Shown in pieces: positions 24,714-33,410 of a stretch of DNA of 64,000 nucleotides. A program made the translations under genes and the position numbers. The notes beneath the pieces are model-generated. The model was not told the DNA's origin. It searched no databases and worked only from the letters and a program-made list of their open reading frames with translations. The DNA comes from Candidatus Obscuribacterales bacterium (GTDB lineage: Bacteria; Cyanobacteriota; Vampirovibrionia; Obscuribacterales; Obscuribacteraceae): positions 472,740 to 536,739 of the forward strand of contig JACKCM010000007.1 of assembly GCA_020634035.1 (NCBI GenBank), given 5' to 3'. Each line of letters begins with the position of its first letter. Within the stretch, counting starts at the first letter, position 1.

Positions 24714-26258
24714 ATGGATTTTTCGCATTACGCACCACACGGTTATTGCATCGCCTGGGATCAAAAGCTTTTATGGATCTTCGTCCTGGGTAATATCCTG
24801 GTTGCCGTCTCCTATATGGCTATTCCCGTAGGGCTTATGATGGTGGCGAAACGTAGACGAGACATCAAACACCAGGGACTGGTGGGGCTGTTTGCCGCTT
24901 TCATCTTCTGCTGCGCAGTGACTCATATAATCAAAATATGGACTTTCTGGCATCCTGATTATTGGCTGGAGGCGATTGCCGACCTGATTACCGGACTGGT
25001 TTCTCTGTCCACTGCCATAACCCTGTTTAAGCTTGTTCCTGTTCTAGTACGGATTCCGCACCAGGACGAGTTTGAAGAGGCGGAGAGAAAGCTGAGTGAA
25101 GCCGAGCGAGAGAGGCATCGTTTTGAGGCCCTGCTGCGCAAGCGCAAGATTGCTCAGAGTCTACCTATTCCGATATGGACCTGTGATGCCAGCGGTGATT
25201 TGAATTTTATCAATGATCGTTGGCTTGAGAAGACCGGCTCCGGCCTGGACGATAATCTTGGCAGAGGCTGGGCCAAGTATATAGCGCCGGATGATCTGGA
25301 GGGACTTTCTAAGGCCTGGCAAGAGGCTGTTTCTAGTAATGCTTCGGAATTTGACTATGAGTTCAGGCTGATTTGCAAAGACGGCAGTTTGAGGAGATTC
25401 GCCTCCCACGGTGTTCGCATAGAAGACAGCGAGGATGAGGACAACACTATCTGGTTCGGTTGCGCTATAGATGTGGAGGACGAGCGGATTTTTAAAGAGA
25501 ATCTCGAGCAGCTTGTTCTGGAGCGAACCGAGGACCTTACCGCTCTCAATCAAGAACTCGAGCAATTCAACTATGTAGCTGCCCATGATCTTCGTGAGCC
25601 TCTCAGGGTGGTACGCGGTTTTTCCGATTTGCTCAAAGAGTCTTCCGGAAACGAACTCAGCGGTGAGAGTCTTCAGTTTCTGGAGTTTATCGACCAATCA
25701 GTTACCAGGATGCAGCAGCTGATCGATTCGCTTCTGCAGCTATCCAGGCTGGGCCGGACCAGATTCGATTTCGTGCGAGTCGATACCAGGAGCTGTATCG
25801 AGACCGCTCTGGAGAATCTTCACGCCCAGATCGAGCAACAGGGGTGTCGAATAGAGGTTGCTGGCGAGTTCCCACCGGTTGCGGGCAACGAATCCCAGCT
25901 CGTTCAAGTCTTCCAGAACCTAATCAGCAATGCTGTTAAATTCACCATTGCCGATACCGGGCTGGTACAGATCGATGCTTTTGAAGAAGGCGAATTTGTG
26001 GTTATCCGGGTCAAAGATAACGGAATTGGAATAGAGGACGAGTTTAAAGAAAAGATTTTCCTGCCTTTCCAGAGGCTGCATTCTCGAGAACAGTACGAAG
26101 GTTCCGGCATAGGACTTTCCATCGTAAAGAAGATTGTCGATCTGCACCGCGGCAGTATCCGGCTAGAATCGGCCGGGGAGGGCGGATGCACTTTCTTCCT
26201 CAAGCTCAAGGCTTTTATCGATCAGGAGCCTCAGTCTTCAGTTCCACCACCACAGTAA
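24714..26258 (+). CDS. Histidine kinase with ethylene-receptor-like membrane domain and PAS
   Basis: A 514-residue sensor. Residues about 18-112 form three membrane helices that follow the plant ETR1 / cyanobacterial Etr1 ethylene-binding domain: Y34-x-x-I37-P38 in helix 1, C67-x3-H71 in helix 2 followed by I-x-x-W, and T/A-rich helix 3. In ETR1 the equivalent Cys and His bind the copper cofactor. The helix 1 aspartate (ETR1 Asp25) is replaced by N27. A coiled linker, a PAS domain (about 145-255) and a kinase follow: phosphoacceptor H291, N-L-I-S-N-A-V-K-F, D-N-G-I-G-I, G-S-G-I-G-L-S-I-V-K-K-I-V. The last 44 bp overlap the convergent gene at 26215. Ethylene binding is untested inference. Confidence 0.85.
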   Translation: MDFSHYAPHGYCIAWDQKLLWIFVLGNILVAVSYMAIPVGLMMVAKRRRDIKHQGLVGLFAAFIFCCAVTHIIKIWTFWHPDYWLEAIADLITGLVSLSTAITLFKLVPVLVRIPHQDEFEEAERKLSEAERERHRFEALLRKRKIAQSLPIPIWTCDASGDLNFINDRWLEKTGSGLDDNLGRGWAKYIAPDDLEGLSKAWQEAVSSNASEFDYEFRLICKDGSLRRFASHGVRIEDSEDEDNTIWFGCAIDVEDERIFKENLEQLVLERTEDLTALNQELEQFNYVAAHDLREPLRVVRGFSDLLKESSGNELSGESLQFLEFIDQSVTRMQQLIDSLLQLSRLGRTRFDFVRVDTRSCIETALENLHAQIEQQGCRIEVAGEFPPVAGNESQLVQVFQNLISNAVKFTIADTGLVQIDAFEEGEFVVIRVKDNGIGIEDEFKEKIFLPFQRLHSREQYEGSGIGLSIVKKIVDLHRGSIRLESAGEGGCTFFLKLKAFIDQEPQSSVPPPQ

Positions 26259-27303
26259 TAGTGCCATTCTTGCTTGTGATCTCTATGTCTCCGCCGTGTT
26301 TATCCACGACCTGCTTGCACAGATAGAGCCCGACACCGGCGTTGACCCCCTGCTCTCTGGTATTGGTCGGGTAGAAGTAGTCGAAGAGTTTTTCGAGCTT
26401 ACTTATTGGAATATCCCTACCTTTGTTTTTTATAGCCACCGTTATAGTGTCCTCTGCCAGTTGCGATACATAAACGCTTACCAGGCCTTTTGCCGGGCTG
26501 AATTTGGCTGCGTTATCGAGCAGATTGAGAAACAGGGTGTAGATCGAATATTCATTACCTGAAAGAACCACTTCTTGACCGGACGATCGGTATTCTATCT
26601 GTAGCTCTTTCTCTTTGTAGGCAAGCGAGACCTCTTCGATACATCTTTCGAATATTTTACTCAGGGCAATTGTGGTGCGGGCGATATCGTCTTCTTGATT
26701 ATATAACTGGTAGGCTTCCAGGGCCCGTTTGATATGGGCGTGGGTGCTGGTGGTGGCGCCAAGAAGAGTTTCCATGGCACTTTTGACGTCAGTCGATAGT
26801 TCTCCCAGCACTCCGCTTATCAGGGGACGCAGGACATTTTCCATGCCGATGAGCGGCACCCGCAAGTTATGGGTGAGCATGGCGCTGAAGTTCTCTCTCT
26901 CTTTAATTCTTTCTCGCTCGAGCTTCAGTTTTTCTACTTCGTGCCGGAGCAGGGCATAGCGAATGGTTCGGTTCAAGTTTCTTGGATCGAATCGTCCTTT
27001 GACGATGAAATCCTGTGCTCCGTCCGCGATCGCATCCATGGCCATGGCCTGGTCGCTGCTGCCGGACATGATGATAATAGGCAGATTCGGCGCCTTGGCT
27101 CGTACCCGGTTATAGGTCATAAGACCCCTGCTGTCCGGCAAATTCAAATCCATCAATATGATGTTGTGGGTCTCGAGAAGCTGGTCGGCGGCCTCGGCCA
27201 GGCTGCCGGCCAGCTTCAAGTCATATTCGTCGCTTTTGAGGCAGTGTCTGACTATTTTCTGATCGGCTTGATTGTCCTCGATCAGCAATACTTTGATTTT
27301 CAA
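26215..27303 (-). CDS. Receiver-histidine kinase (REC-HK)
   Basis: A 362-residue soluble protein starting at TTG 27303 with GAGGA 7 nt upstream. The N-terminal receiver (1-120) has E-D-N near 10 and the phosphoacceptor in I-I-L-M-D-L-N-L-P-D. The kinase follows, with an unusual H box A-M-L-T-H-N-L-R-V-P-L (Asn where Asp or Glu is usual after the His), an N box N-L-L-D-N-A-A-K-F-S and a C-terminal G-V-G-L-Y-L-C-K-Q-V-V lid. It is the last gene of a five-gene minus-strand operon. REC-first kinases typically read phosphate from an upstream relay. Confidence 0.85.
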   Translation of the reverse strand: MKIKVLLIEDNQADQKIVRHCLKSDEYDLKLAGSLAEAADQLLETHNIILMDLNLPDSRGLMTYNRVRAKAPNLPIIIMSGSSDQAMAMDAIADGAQDFIVKGRFDPRNLNRTIRYALLRHEVEKLKLERERIKERENFSAMLTHNLRVPLIGMENVLRPLISGVLGELSTDVKSAMETLLGATTSTHAHIKRALEAYQLYNQEDDIARTTIALSKIFERCIEEVSLAYKEKELQIEYRSSGQEVVLSGNEYSIYTLFLNLLDNAAKFSPAKGLVSVYVSQLAEDTITVAIKNKGRDIPISKLEKLFDYFYPTNTREQGVNAGVGLYLCKQVVDKHGGDIEITSKNGTITVVVELKTEAPDR

Positions 27304-27328
27304 GACATGATCCTCTTGGGTCGGGAAA

Positions 27329-29890
27329 CTATTCCGTATTCCCGATTCTTTTCACCCCTTCCAGTAATTCCTCAACCGTAGCAACAAATTCTTTAGGACT
27401 GATCCGGCCTTTGGTGAGATGCCGGGTGATGCCGAGCTTCAACTTCTCTCTTTCTTCTCGGCTCAAGTCCAGTCCTGAATAGACCAGCAGGGCAGGCGGC
27501 GGTTTACCGCTCAAAGCTTTGACCACTTCATAGCCGTCCTTCTGGGGTAGACCGATATCGAGAACGATTACATCAGGATTGTTCGAGACCGCAATGTCGA
27601 TGGCGTTTTTGCCATCGGCCGCCTCCAGGCAGACAGCGTTTATCTTCTTGCTCAATTGAGTCGTGATCACCGCCCGGGTCTCATCGTCGTCTTCTATCAC
27701 CAGCACTTTCCTTTTTCCGTTCAAAAGGGCCGTGACAGCATCGGTCAGATCGTCCAGCTCGAAGGGTTTATGAAACCAGGAATATATGAAAGGATGGGCG
27801 AACTCGAACTCCTCTTTGTCTCTTCCACTGATTATAATCACCGGAATCTTGGCCAGCTCCGGCTTCGATTTGATCGTCTCCAGATAGTCTATGCCGTTGC
27901 CGTCCGGCAGCATCACATCTGATATGATCACCGCAGGACGGCCGGTCTTTAGATAGCGTGTCGCTTCGGCAATATTGGTGACATGCCTGGAGACGAATCC
28001 TCTTTTCTTCAAGCAGAGCTTTAAGAGCTGTGCTAGATTCAGATCGTCTTCGATAAGCAAGATCATGTCTGTGTCTCCCGTATTGTTTCCATTGCCATTT
28101 CCGTTTCCATCCCCGGGTCCGGTATCATTGTCATCTTTGTTTCCGGTCTGATCCGACCATTCCTTTTCGTAGGCCAGTTCGAACCAGAAGGTGGAGCCTA
28201 TACCCGGCCTGCTATGCACGCCGATGGTGCCGTTATGTTGCTCTACTATGGCCTTGCAAATAGCGAGCCCCAGTCCGGTACCCTCTTTGGGGCGAGTGTC
28301 GGAGCTGTCGATTTGTTGAAACTTTCCAAATAGCTTGTCCAGGTTCTCCGGGGCTATACCTTCGCCTTCATCGGTGACCGAGAATCTCACCCGGCCGTTT
28401 TCCAGGCTGTCCACAGAGACCAGAATCATGCCATTGGGTGGGGAGTATTTTATTGCGTTGGAGATCAGATTGGACAGCACCTGGATCATCCTGTCGGGAT
28501 CGACCTCGACCTCGGCATTCAGACTCACGTTGGTCGAGATTGTCACCTCGGCTTTCTGGGCCATTCCGCGCATGGTCTCGATGCCGTTCTTGAGCAGTTT
28601 GCAGGCATCGGTCTTTTCAAGATGCAGCTCCAGTTTGCCGGCTTCGATCTTTCGTAGATCGAGAATGTCGTTTATCAATCTCACCAGTCTCTCAGAGCTG
28701 GATCTGGCCAGCTGTACCATCTCTCTTGCTTCTTCCGAGTCGAGTTCGACTATTTCATCGTCGATAATGCTCAGCGCTCCTCTGATGGATGTGAGCGGGG
28801 TCCTCAATTCGTGGGAGACTGTAGAGTAGAATTCGCTGATTCTTTTCTCGAGCTCTTTTCTATTGGTGATGTCCCGCTCTATCAAAGAACAACCGATAAT
28901 CTCGTCTTCAGAGTTTTTAATCGGCGATACTGTAAGGGCGACATCGATAACGGTGCCGTCCGCTTTCAATCGAAGGGTCTCGATATCACTCATCGATTCG
29001 CCCTCGAATACTCTGTCGATGCGTTTATAAAAATCGGCTTGAAGATCCTCCGGTATCAGAATTGTGACTAATTTTTCGTTGATATCCTCGGGGTTGTATC
29101 CGTACAAGCTCTCCGCTCCTCGGTTCCAGCTGGTGATCTTGTATTCGCGATTGATCCCTACAATGGCGTCGAAAGAGTTGTTTACAATGGCGGCTAGCAG
29201 GCTCTGGCTGCGTGCCAGCTCCTTTGCTCTTTTTTCGGCAAGTTCTTGAATGCGGTCGTTGGTGGTCTCCAGTTCATCTTGTTGAGAGGCCAGGGTCATC
29301 ATCTCGCGCTCGTTTTGTCGACAGACTTTGACCAGGAAAAAGCTCTCGAATAACACCCAGCCGGCATGCTCTACCGTTCGCCAGGGGCTTGCCGTGAATA
29401 CTCCGTATACTGATTCTGGAATAAAAATCCCTCGGATCATATGATCCAGGGTGACAACCGTGACCGCGGTGATAAAGACCCTCCAGTCTCGATAGAAAGC
29501 GAGAAAGGCGAGGGAACCGAATATATGAAAGTGGGTTTCGATTCTACCGCCGGTGAGGTGAATGAGAAGCGCCGAGATCAGTGTCTGGCTGAAAGCGATG
29601 ACATGGCGTGTGATCGGCTTTCCTGGCGTGGTAATGTAGAAATACACCACAGGTAGTACTATCAGTCCACCAAGAAAAATGGCCACCAGAATATGAGGAT
29701 GTATATAGCTGTTTCTTCCTTCCCAGGCAAGCGGTGACACTATAATCGATACTATGATCATAGCGAGCCATTCCAGGAGGATTAGAGTTGTGAAAAGCCG
29801 GTCGGTACTCTTGCATAGTTCATCTTTGCGCCGTTCGAATATCGCCCGGGCTCCGGGGGTCAGAGACAATGCTGTTCCCGATTTATCCAA
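27329..29890 (-). CDS. Hybrid histidine kinase: membrane sensor-PAS-HK-REC-REC
   Basis: An 853-residue protein starting at TTG 29890 with a GGAG upstream. Residues about 30-200 form six membrane helices with a conserved His-rich stretch G-G-R-I-E-T-H-F-H-I-F-G-S and F-Y-R-D-W, a sensor module seen in other bacterial hybrid kinases whose ligand is not established; the histidines suggest metal or heme. A coiled linker and a PAS domain (about 235-345) precede the kinase (S-H-E-L-R-T-P-L, N-L-I-S-N-A-I-K-Y, G-T-G-L-G-L-A-I-C). An Asn/Gly-rich linker of about 15 residues leads to two receivers (S-D-V-M-L-P and L-D-I-G-L-P). It starts 6 nt after the thioredoxin-fold gene. Confidence 0.9.
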   Translation of the reverse strand: MDKSGTALSLTPGARAIFERRKDELCKSTDRLFTTLILLEWLAMIIVSIIVSPLAWEGRNSYIHPHILVAIFLGGLIVLPVVYFYITTPGKPITRHVIAFSQTLISALLIHLTGGRIETHFHIFGSLAFLAFYRDWRVFITAVTVVTLDHMIRGIFIPESVYGVFTASPWRTVEHAGWVLFESFFLVKVCRQNEREMMTLASQQDELETTNDRIQELAEKRAKELARSQSLLAAIVNNSFDAIVGINREYKITSWNRGAESLYGYNPEDINEKLVTILIPEDLQADFYKRIDRVFEGESMSDIETLRLKADGTVIDVALTVSPIKNSEDEIIGCSLIERDITNRKELEKRISEFYSTVSHELRTPLTSIRGALSIIDDEIVELDSEEAREMVQLARSSSERLVRLINDILDLRKIEAGKLELHLEKTDACKLLKNGIETMRGMAQKAEVTISTNVSLNAEVEVDPDRMIQVLSNLISNAIKYSPPNGMILVSVDSLENGRVRFSVTDEGEGIAPENLDKLFGKFQQIDSSDTRPKEGTGLGLAICKAIVEQHNGTIGVHSRPGIGSTFWFELAYEKEWSDQTGNKDDNDTGPGDGNGNGNGNNTGDTDMILLIEDDLNLAQLLKLCLKKRGFVSRHVTNIAEATRYLKTGRPAVIISDVMLPDGNGIDYLETIKSKPELAKIPVIIISGRDKEEFEFAHPFIYSWFHKPFELDDLTDAVTALLNGKRKVLVIEDDDETRAVITTQLSKKINAVCLEAADGKNAIDIAVSNNPDVIVLDIGLPQKDGYEVVKALSGKPPPALLVYSGLDLSREEREKLKLGITRHLTKGRISPKEFVATVEELLEGVKRIGNTE

Positions 29891-29896
29891 AACTGC

Positions 29897-30529
29897 TTAT
29901 CTCTCCTTGAGCGGACAGCCGAATACCTGGTTGAACCACAATTTTTCCGATCTCCCCCGGGCTATATCTTCTATGGTCGATTGCCCTTTATTATCGCCCT
30001 CATGGCCCCTGGAGGCGGTGATGCCGCCGTTGAAAACGAGCTCTCCGGACGGAAGATAGACAAGCGTGTGCCCGGAGGTGAGAGAGTGAAAGCGGTTTGC
30101 CTCTTGCCCTTCCATGTCGAATCGGACCTCTGCTCCGGGTATTGCCCGGGCGCTGTCGAGCAGGTCGGTTTTCGCCCAGTCTTTGCCTTCTCCTCTGGGC
30201 ACCAGCATAAGGATATATACTTTTAAGCGGTCCGGGCAGTGCGAGACGATTTTATTCAGTTCATTCAGGGTGGCGCGGGAGCAGCTGCATTTTGGATGAA
30301 TAAAGGTGATCAGAGTAGGTCGGCTCGAGTCTTTGACTAAGACCGATTTCTCCGGCCAGTCAGCGGGAGAATGTCCTCTTGCTCCAGGAGTGGTGGCATA
30401 GATAACAGCGAAGGAATAAGTGGCGATAAGCATAGCCAGCCAGGTTGCCACCAGAATTGCCTGGATAAGGCGCTTGGTGCTGAAAATGTTTTTTCTATTG
30501 TAATATAGATGCTTCAGCAATTCTGACAT
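29897..30529 (-). CDS. Membrane-anchored thioredoxin-fold protein (RedB-like)
   Basis: A 210-residue protein. The frame is open further upstream, but that part is the regulator gene in another frame; the ATG at 30529 has GGAGG 8 nt upstream, inside the tail of that gene, so translation is coupled (16-bp overlap). One N-terminal membrane helix (about 21-42) anchors a thioredoxin-like domain facing the periplasm. The active-site position reads H-P-K-C-S-C-S-R-A-T, a C-x-C instead of C-x-x-C. The C-terminal half has L-V-Y-L-P-S-G and F-N-G-G-I-T. Similar RedB-like proteins occur beside hybrid kinases and may sense redox state or copper; that role is inference. Confidence 0.75.
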   Translation of the reverse strand: MSELLKHLYYNRKNIFSTKRLIQAILVATWLAMLIATYSFAVIYATTPGARGHSPADWPEKSVLVKDSSRPTLITFIHPKCSCSRATLNELNKIVSHCPDRLKVYILMLVPRGEGKDWAKTDLLDSARAIPGAEVRFDMEGQEANRFHSLTSGHTLVYLPSGELVFNGGITASRGHEGDNKGQSTIEDIARGRSEKLWFNQVFGCPLKER

Positions 30530-30921
30530 ACGGCATCGCCTCCGGTGCACCATTGCATCGTGATCGACTGAATCTGATCGGGAAGATCCGATGGTTGGAA
30601 CGGTTTCGAGATTACGCCGGCGGCTCCCATCTCGCGGTAGGCATCCATCTCTTGATTCTGGACCTTGGCGGTCATGAAGATGACCGGCAGATTCTCGAAT
30701 CCCATCTCTTTTAATCTGGTGAAAGTGGTGACTCCGTCCATTCCAGGCATCATTACGTCCATCAGGACGACATCCGGGGCTTCTTTTGGAATTAGCTCCA
30801 GAGCCTTTGTGCCTGATTCGACCAGGATCACTTCCCAACTTTTCAACTTGGTCAAGACTATCTGGGTTATTCTTCTGATGCTGGCATCGTCATCCACCAT
30901 CACTACCTTTTTGATCTCCAT
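30514..30921 (-). CDS. Single-domain CheY-like response regulator
   Basis: A 135-residue receiver: V-D-D-D acidic patch, phosphoacceptor in V-V-L-M-D-V-M-M-P-G-M-D-G, Thr in F-M-T-A-K and Lys in I-S-K-P-F. GGAGCAG lies 6-8 nt before the ATG. It sits between the REC-Hpt protein (15 nt upstream) and the thioredoxin-fold protein (overlap), so it is probably a shuttle in the phosphorelay of this operon. A Cys-x-x-Cys pair ends the protein (V-C-Q-N-C), which is unusual for a receiver and could sense redox. Confidence 0.88.
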   Translation of the reverse strand: MEIKKVVMVDDDASIRRITQIVLTKLKSWEVILVESGTKALELIPKEAPDVVLMDVMMPGMDGVTTFTRLKEMGFENLPVIFMTAKVQNQEMDAYREMGAAGVISKPFQPSDLPDQIQSITMQWCTGGDAVCQNC

Positions 30922-30936
30922 GGTTCTGCTCCGTTT

Positions 30937-31884
30937 TCATTCAGGTTGTGCCAGAGGTACCGCTTCGAGATCTCCTCCTGAGATGACTTTCGACTCTTTC
31001 TCCATGGCATCGAGGGCGTGTTCTATGGCTGCTGCCAGCTCCGAGACTATCATCAGAGAGTGACTTCCGGAAGATCCTTTTATGTTGTGGGCCTGGATCA
31101 ATGCTTCCATTATATCCTTCTGTTCCCAGCCTGTGGCGGCGGCAATTTCCAGTTTGTCGGCCAGGCTGCGCAGTAAGTCAGGCAGATCTTTGAGGTACTC
31201 AAGCCTCAGCTCCATAAGGCTCTCTTCCAGTTCTGCATCGAAAACATCGCTGCTTCCCATGCTGACGGCGGGGTAGTCGCCGGTGGTCTCCTGGGAGTCA
31301 ATCTCTTCAAGGGGACTGGTATCGAAGGTAAGGTCATCCGAAGCTTCGGCCAGGAAAGAGGCCAGGTCGAATTCGTCTTCTGCCGGCGGCTCCTCTTTGC
31401 CCCTTTCGATCACCGCTTCGACTACTTCTTGAATGGCAATCTGGGAGGTGTCGGAGAATTTGCGCACCCGTTTTTGTCTGGAGCGGTTGTTAAATAGACT
31501 TTCGATGTCTTCGTTCGATTGCTTGATGGCAATGGATACACTTTCGATGAAGCCAATCATGTCGATCGGCTTTTCTAGAATATAGCGTACTCCAAGGAGG
31601 TTGCGCAAACGGGCCTGGTCTTCTCGATTCATGGTGAATCCTGATAGGAGGATAAAGGGCATGAAGTGACCCGCTTCTCTTGCTGTCGACATCCAGGTGA
31701 TGCCATTGTCTCCGGGCAGCCTATAGTCGACGATGACCAGATCGTACCGGTTCGTTTTGAGTTGTCTGCTTGCGTCTTCCGAGGTGCGAGCCCAGCTCAC
31801 CTCATAGTGATATCTGGACAGCACTGTTTTTATTGTTTTGGCTACCTGGGGATCGTCATCGAGGACGAGGATCTGATTGTTCAT
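30937..31884 (-). CDS. Receiver-Hpt phosphotransfer protein
   Basis: A 315-residue protein. Receiver at 1-120 with L-D-D-D, phosphoacceptor in L-V-I-V-D-Y-R-L-P-G, S in L-L-S-G-F and K in L-E-K-P-I. A long acidic, probably disordered linker (about 130-215) leads to a C-terminal histidine phosphotransfer domain with the signature A-H-N-I-K-G-S-S-G-S; the His of A-H-N is the phosphosite. It is the first gene of the five-gene operon running to 26215 and supplies the Hpt step needed between the hybrid kinase and single receivers. Confidence 0.86.
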   Translation of the reverse strand: MNNQILVLDDDPQVAKTIKTVLSRYHYEVSWARTSEDASRQLKTNRYDLVIVDYRLPGDNGITWMSTAREAGHFMPFILLSGFTMNREDQARLRNLLGVRYILEKPIDMIGFIESVSIAIKQSNEDIESLFNNRSRQKRVRKFSDTSQIAIQEVVEAVIERGKEEPPAEDEFDLASFLAEASDDLTFDTSPLEEIDSQETTGDYPAVSMGSSDVFDAELEESLMELRLEYLKDLPDLLRSLADKLEIAAATGWEQKDIMEALIQAHNIKGSSGSHSLMIVSELAAAIEHALDAMEKESKVISGGDLEAVPLAQPE

Positions 31885-31962
31885 GATTCTGACTCTGCTC
31901 TATCTGATTATCGAGGTTCTTAGCCTCTATTCCCACCTTGGCATAATGTTCATTCGGTAAGC

Positions 31963-32001
31963 ATCACACTCTAGTGGGAGATGTCTGTTTGCCAGTGTGA
32001 T
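31963..32001. promoter_or_regulatory. Inverted repeat upstream of the phosphorelay operon
   Basis: ATCACACT (31963-31970) and AGTGTGAT (31994-32001) are perfect 8-bp arms 23 bp apart, about 80-120 bp upstream of the first operon gene at 31884. The same TCACAC/GTGTGA half-sites occur in the leader of the giant repeat-protein gene at 52543-52558. It may be a shared operator; the spacing differs, so this is weak. Confidence 0.3.
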
Positions 32002-32093
32002 ATCCGGGGGGAGATAAGACCGACGACTTGGCTTTCTTGTTCAGAACTAAGGCTGAAGCCTTTGTTACCAGAGCTTTTCGTTTCAGTGCCGCC

Positions 32094-33209
32094 TCAGTCT
32101 CCGGAATGAGCAATGATAGCCAGATGGTCTTGATCGTGTATCTTTTTCTTAATCACCAGGGCTCTATTTGTGAATATTGCCGCAATGGCAGGTTTACCGA
32201 GGGCTGTTTGGACCCTTGCTCGGCCGAGCAGGCTCTCGGCTACATCGGCATGCTCTTCTCCAAGCAGTTGTTCTCGCATGGCCAGCGCTTCTCGAAAGAG
32301 CTTGTCGGCTTTCTTATAATTTTTCATGGACAGATAGAGTTCTGCCTGTCCATTGAGCGTAACAGCGATCAGGGTGTTTCTCTTACCGAAGCAGGACTTT
32401 CTTATGGCTAGTGCTTTTTTGAAGAGAAGAGCGGATTCCTCGAAGCGTTTCTGGGCACATCTCAGTCTGGCAAGGTTGTTATAGCTCAATGCGATGTCCG
32501 GATGGGAGTCAGGGAGAGTATCTTGCCTGATCGACAGAGCCTCTTCATAGAGGGGTTCGCATTTGTCATAGCGTCCCATCAAGAAGTAGACCGCTCCAAG
32601 ATTGTTGAGACTGCTGGCATAGGCCGGATGCATCGTGCCGACGGACTTTCTGTGTATGGCGAGGGAGGCTTGCAGATGTTCGATGGCGCCGGGATAGTTC
32701 TCCAGCTTCGAGTAGAGCGCCGCCAGGTTGTTGTGGTTGATGGCCAAAGCCGGGTGTTCGTCACCGAGTCTGGAGCGGCTGCGTTTCAGGACATCCTGAT
32801 ATAGAGGTTTCGCCTCTTGGTAGTGTCCGGCTCGGTAGTAGAGGACGGCCAGATTGTTTAGCAGGACGGCTATATAGGGATGATCTTCTTCATGTAGCTC
32901 TCTATAGATCCTAAGCGCTTCTTTGAACAAAGGCTCGGCGCTACCATAGTCGCCTCGCTCGCTCATAACCGTGGCGCGGTTGCATAGAGAGGTTGCGAAC
33001 TGCTCTTTCTCTTCAGGACTTTTTTGAGAAAGTCTGGTCGAACGAATGAGCAAGCTTTCTGCCAGGCGATATTCTCCGCGGTTGAAGCTCTGCCAGGCTT
33101 TGATCATGGTTTTTTCCGCCCTGCTATCTTCGGCCTGCACCGAGGCTGGGAGCAGAAGCAAAGCCGCCATGGCAACAAGCAAATTTGTTAGCTCTCGTGT
33201 CGACTTCAT
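32094..33209 (-). CDS. Secreted TPR-repeat protein (kinesin-light-chain type)
   Basis: A 371-residue protein with a signal peptide (about 1-26, ending V-Q-A) and a good GGAGGACAAAG ribosome site. Six to seven 42-residue tetratricopeptide repeats of the kinesin-light-chain type follow, each of the pattern H-P-x-x-A-x-x-x-N-N-L-A-x-L-Y and Y-x-x-A-x-P-L-Y-x-x-A-L. TPR arrays scaffold protein complexes; here it would be periplasmic. It lies between the phosphorelay operon and the kinase at 33411 on the same strand. A specific partner cannot be named. Confidence 0.87.
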   Translation of the reverse strand: MKSTRELTNLLVAMAALLLLPASVQAEDSRAEKTMIKAWQSFNRGEYRLAESLLIRSTRLSQKSPEEKEQFATSLCNRATVMSERGDYGSAEPLFKEALRIYRELHEEDHPYIAVLLNNLAVLYYRAGHYQEAKPLYQDVLKRSRSRLGDEHPALAINHNNLAALYSKLENYPGAIEHLQASLAIHRKSVGTMHPAYASSLNNLGAVYFLMGRYDKCEPLYEEALSIRQDTLPDSHPDIALSYNNLARLRCAQKRFEESALLFKKALAIRKSCFGKRNTLIAVTLNGQAELYLSMKNYKKADKLFREALAMREQLLGEEHADVAESLLGRARVQTALGKPAIAAIFTNRALVIKKKIHDQDHLAIIAHSGD

Positions 33210-33321
33210 CTCTTTGTCCTCCGCTCTATCAGAATTTCAGGCAGGTCGAAGCAGAGCCGCTTGCGGCTCGGATCGTCGACCTCTGATTGATACCACTATG
33301 GCAGCGTCGGCCTTATCTATA

Positions 33322-33347
33322 ATCCTCTAATCGGGCGATTAGAGGAT
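33322..33347. other. Perfect 11-bp hairpin downstream of the kinase gene
   Basis: ATCCTCTAATC (33322-33332) and GATTAGAGGAT (33337-33347) enclose a GGGC loop. It follows the stop of the minus-strand kinase at 33411 by about 65 nt. No T-run follows on either strand, so it is not a classical intrinsic terminator; it may stabilise the 3' end or be a dispersed palindrome. Confidence 0.5.
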
Positions 33348-33410
33348 AGGCTTGAACACTATCGGATGAGGGGGGAGCCCTGATGGGTTAATGCTATCGG
33401 TCTTTTCTAC

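Noticed and set aside
30530..30838. N-terminal extension of the thioredoxin-fold protein to 30838
   Set aside because: The extra 103 residues are an Arg/Gly/His-rich shadow of the response regulator gene; the ATG at 30529 has a ribosome site and precedes the membrane helix.
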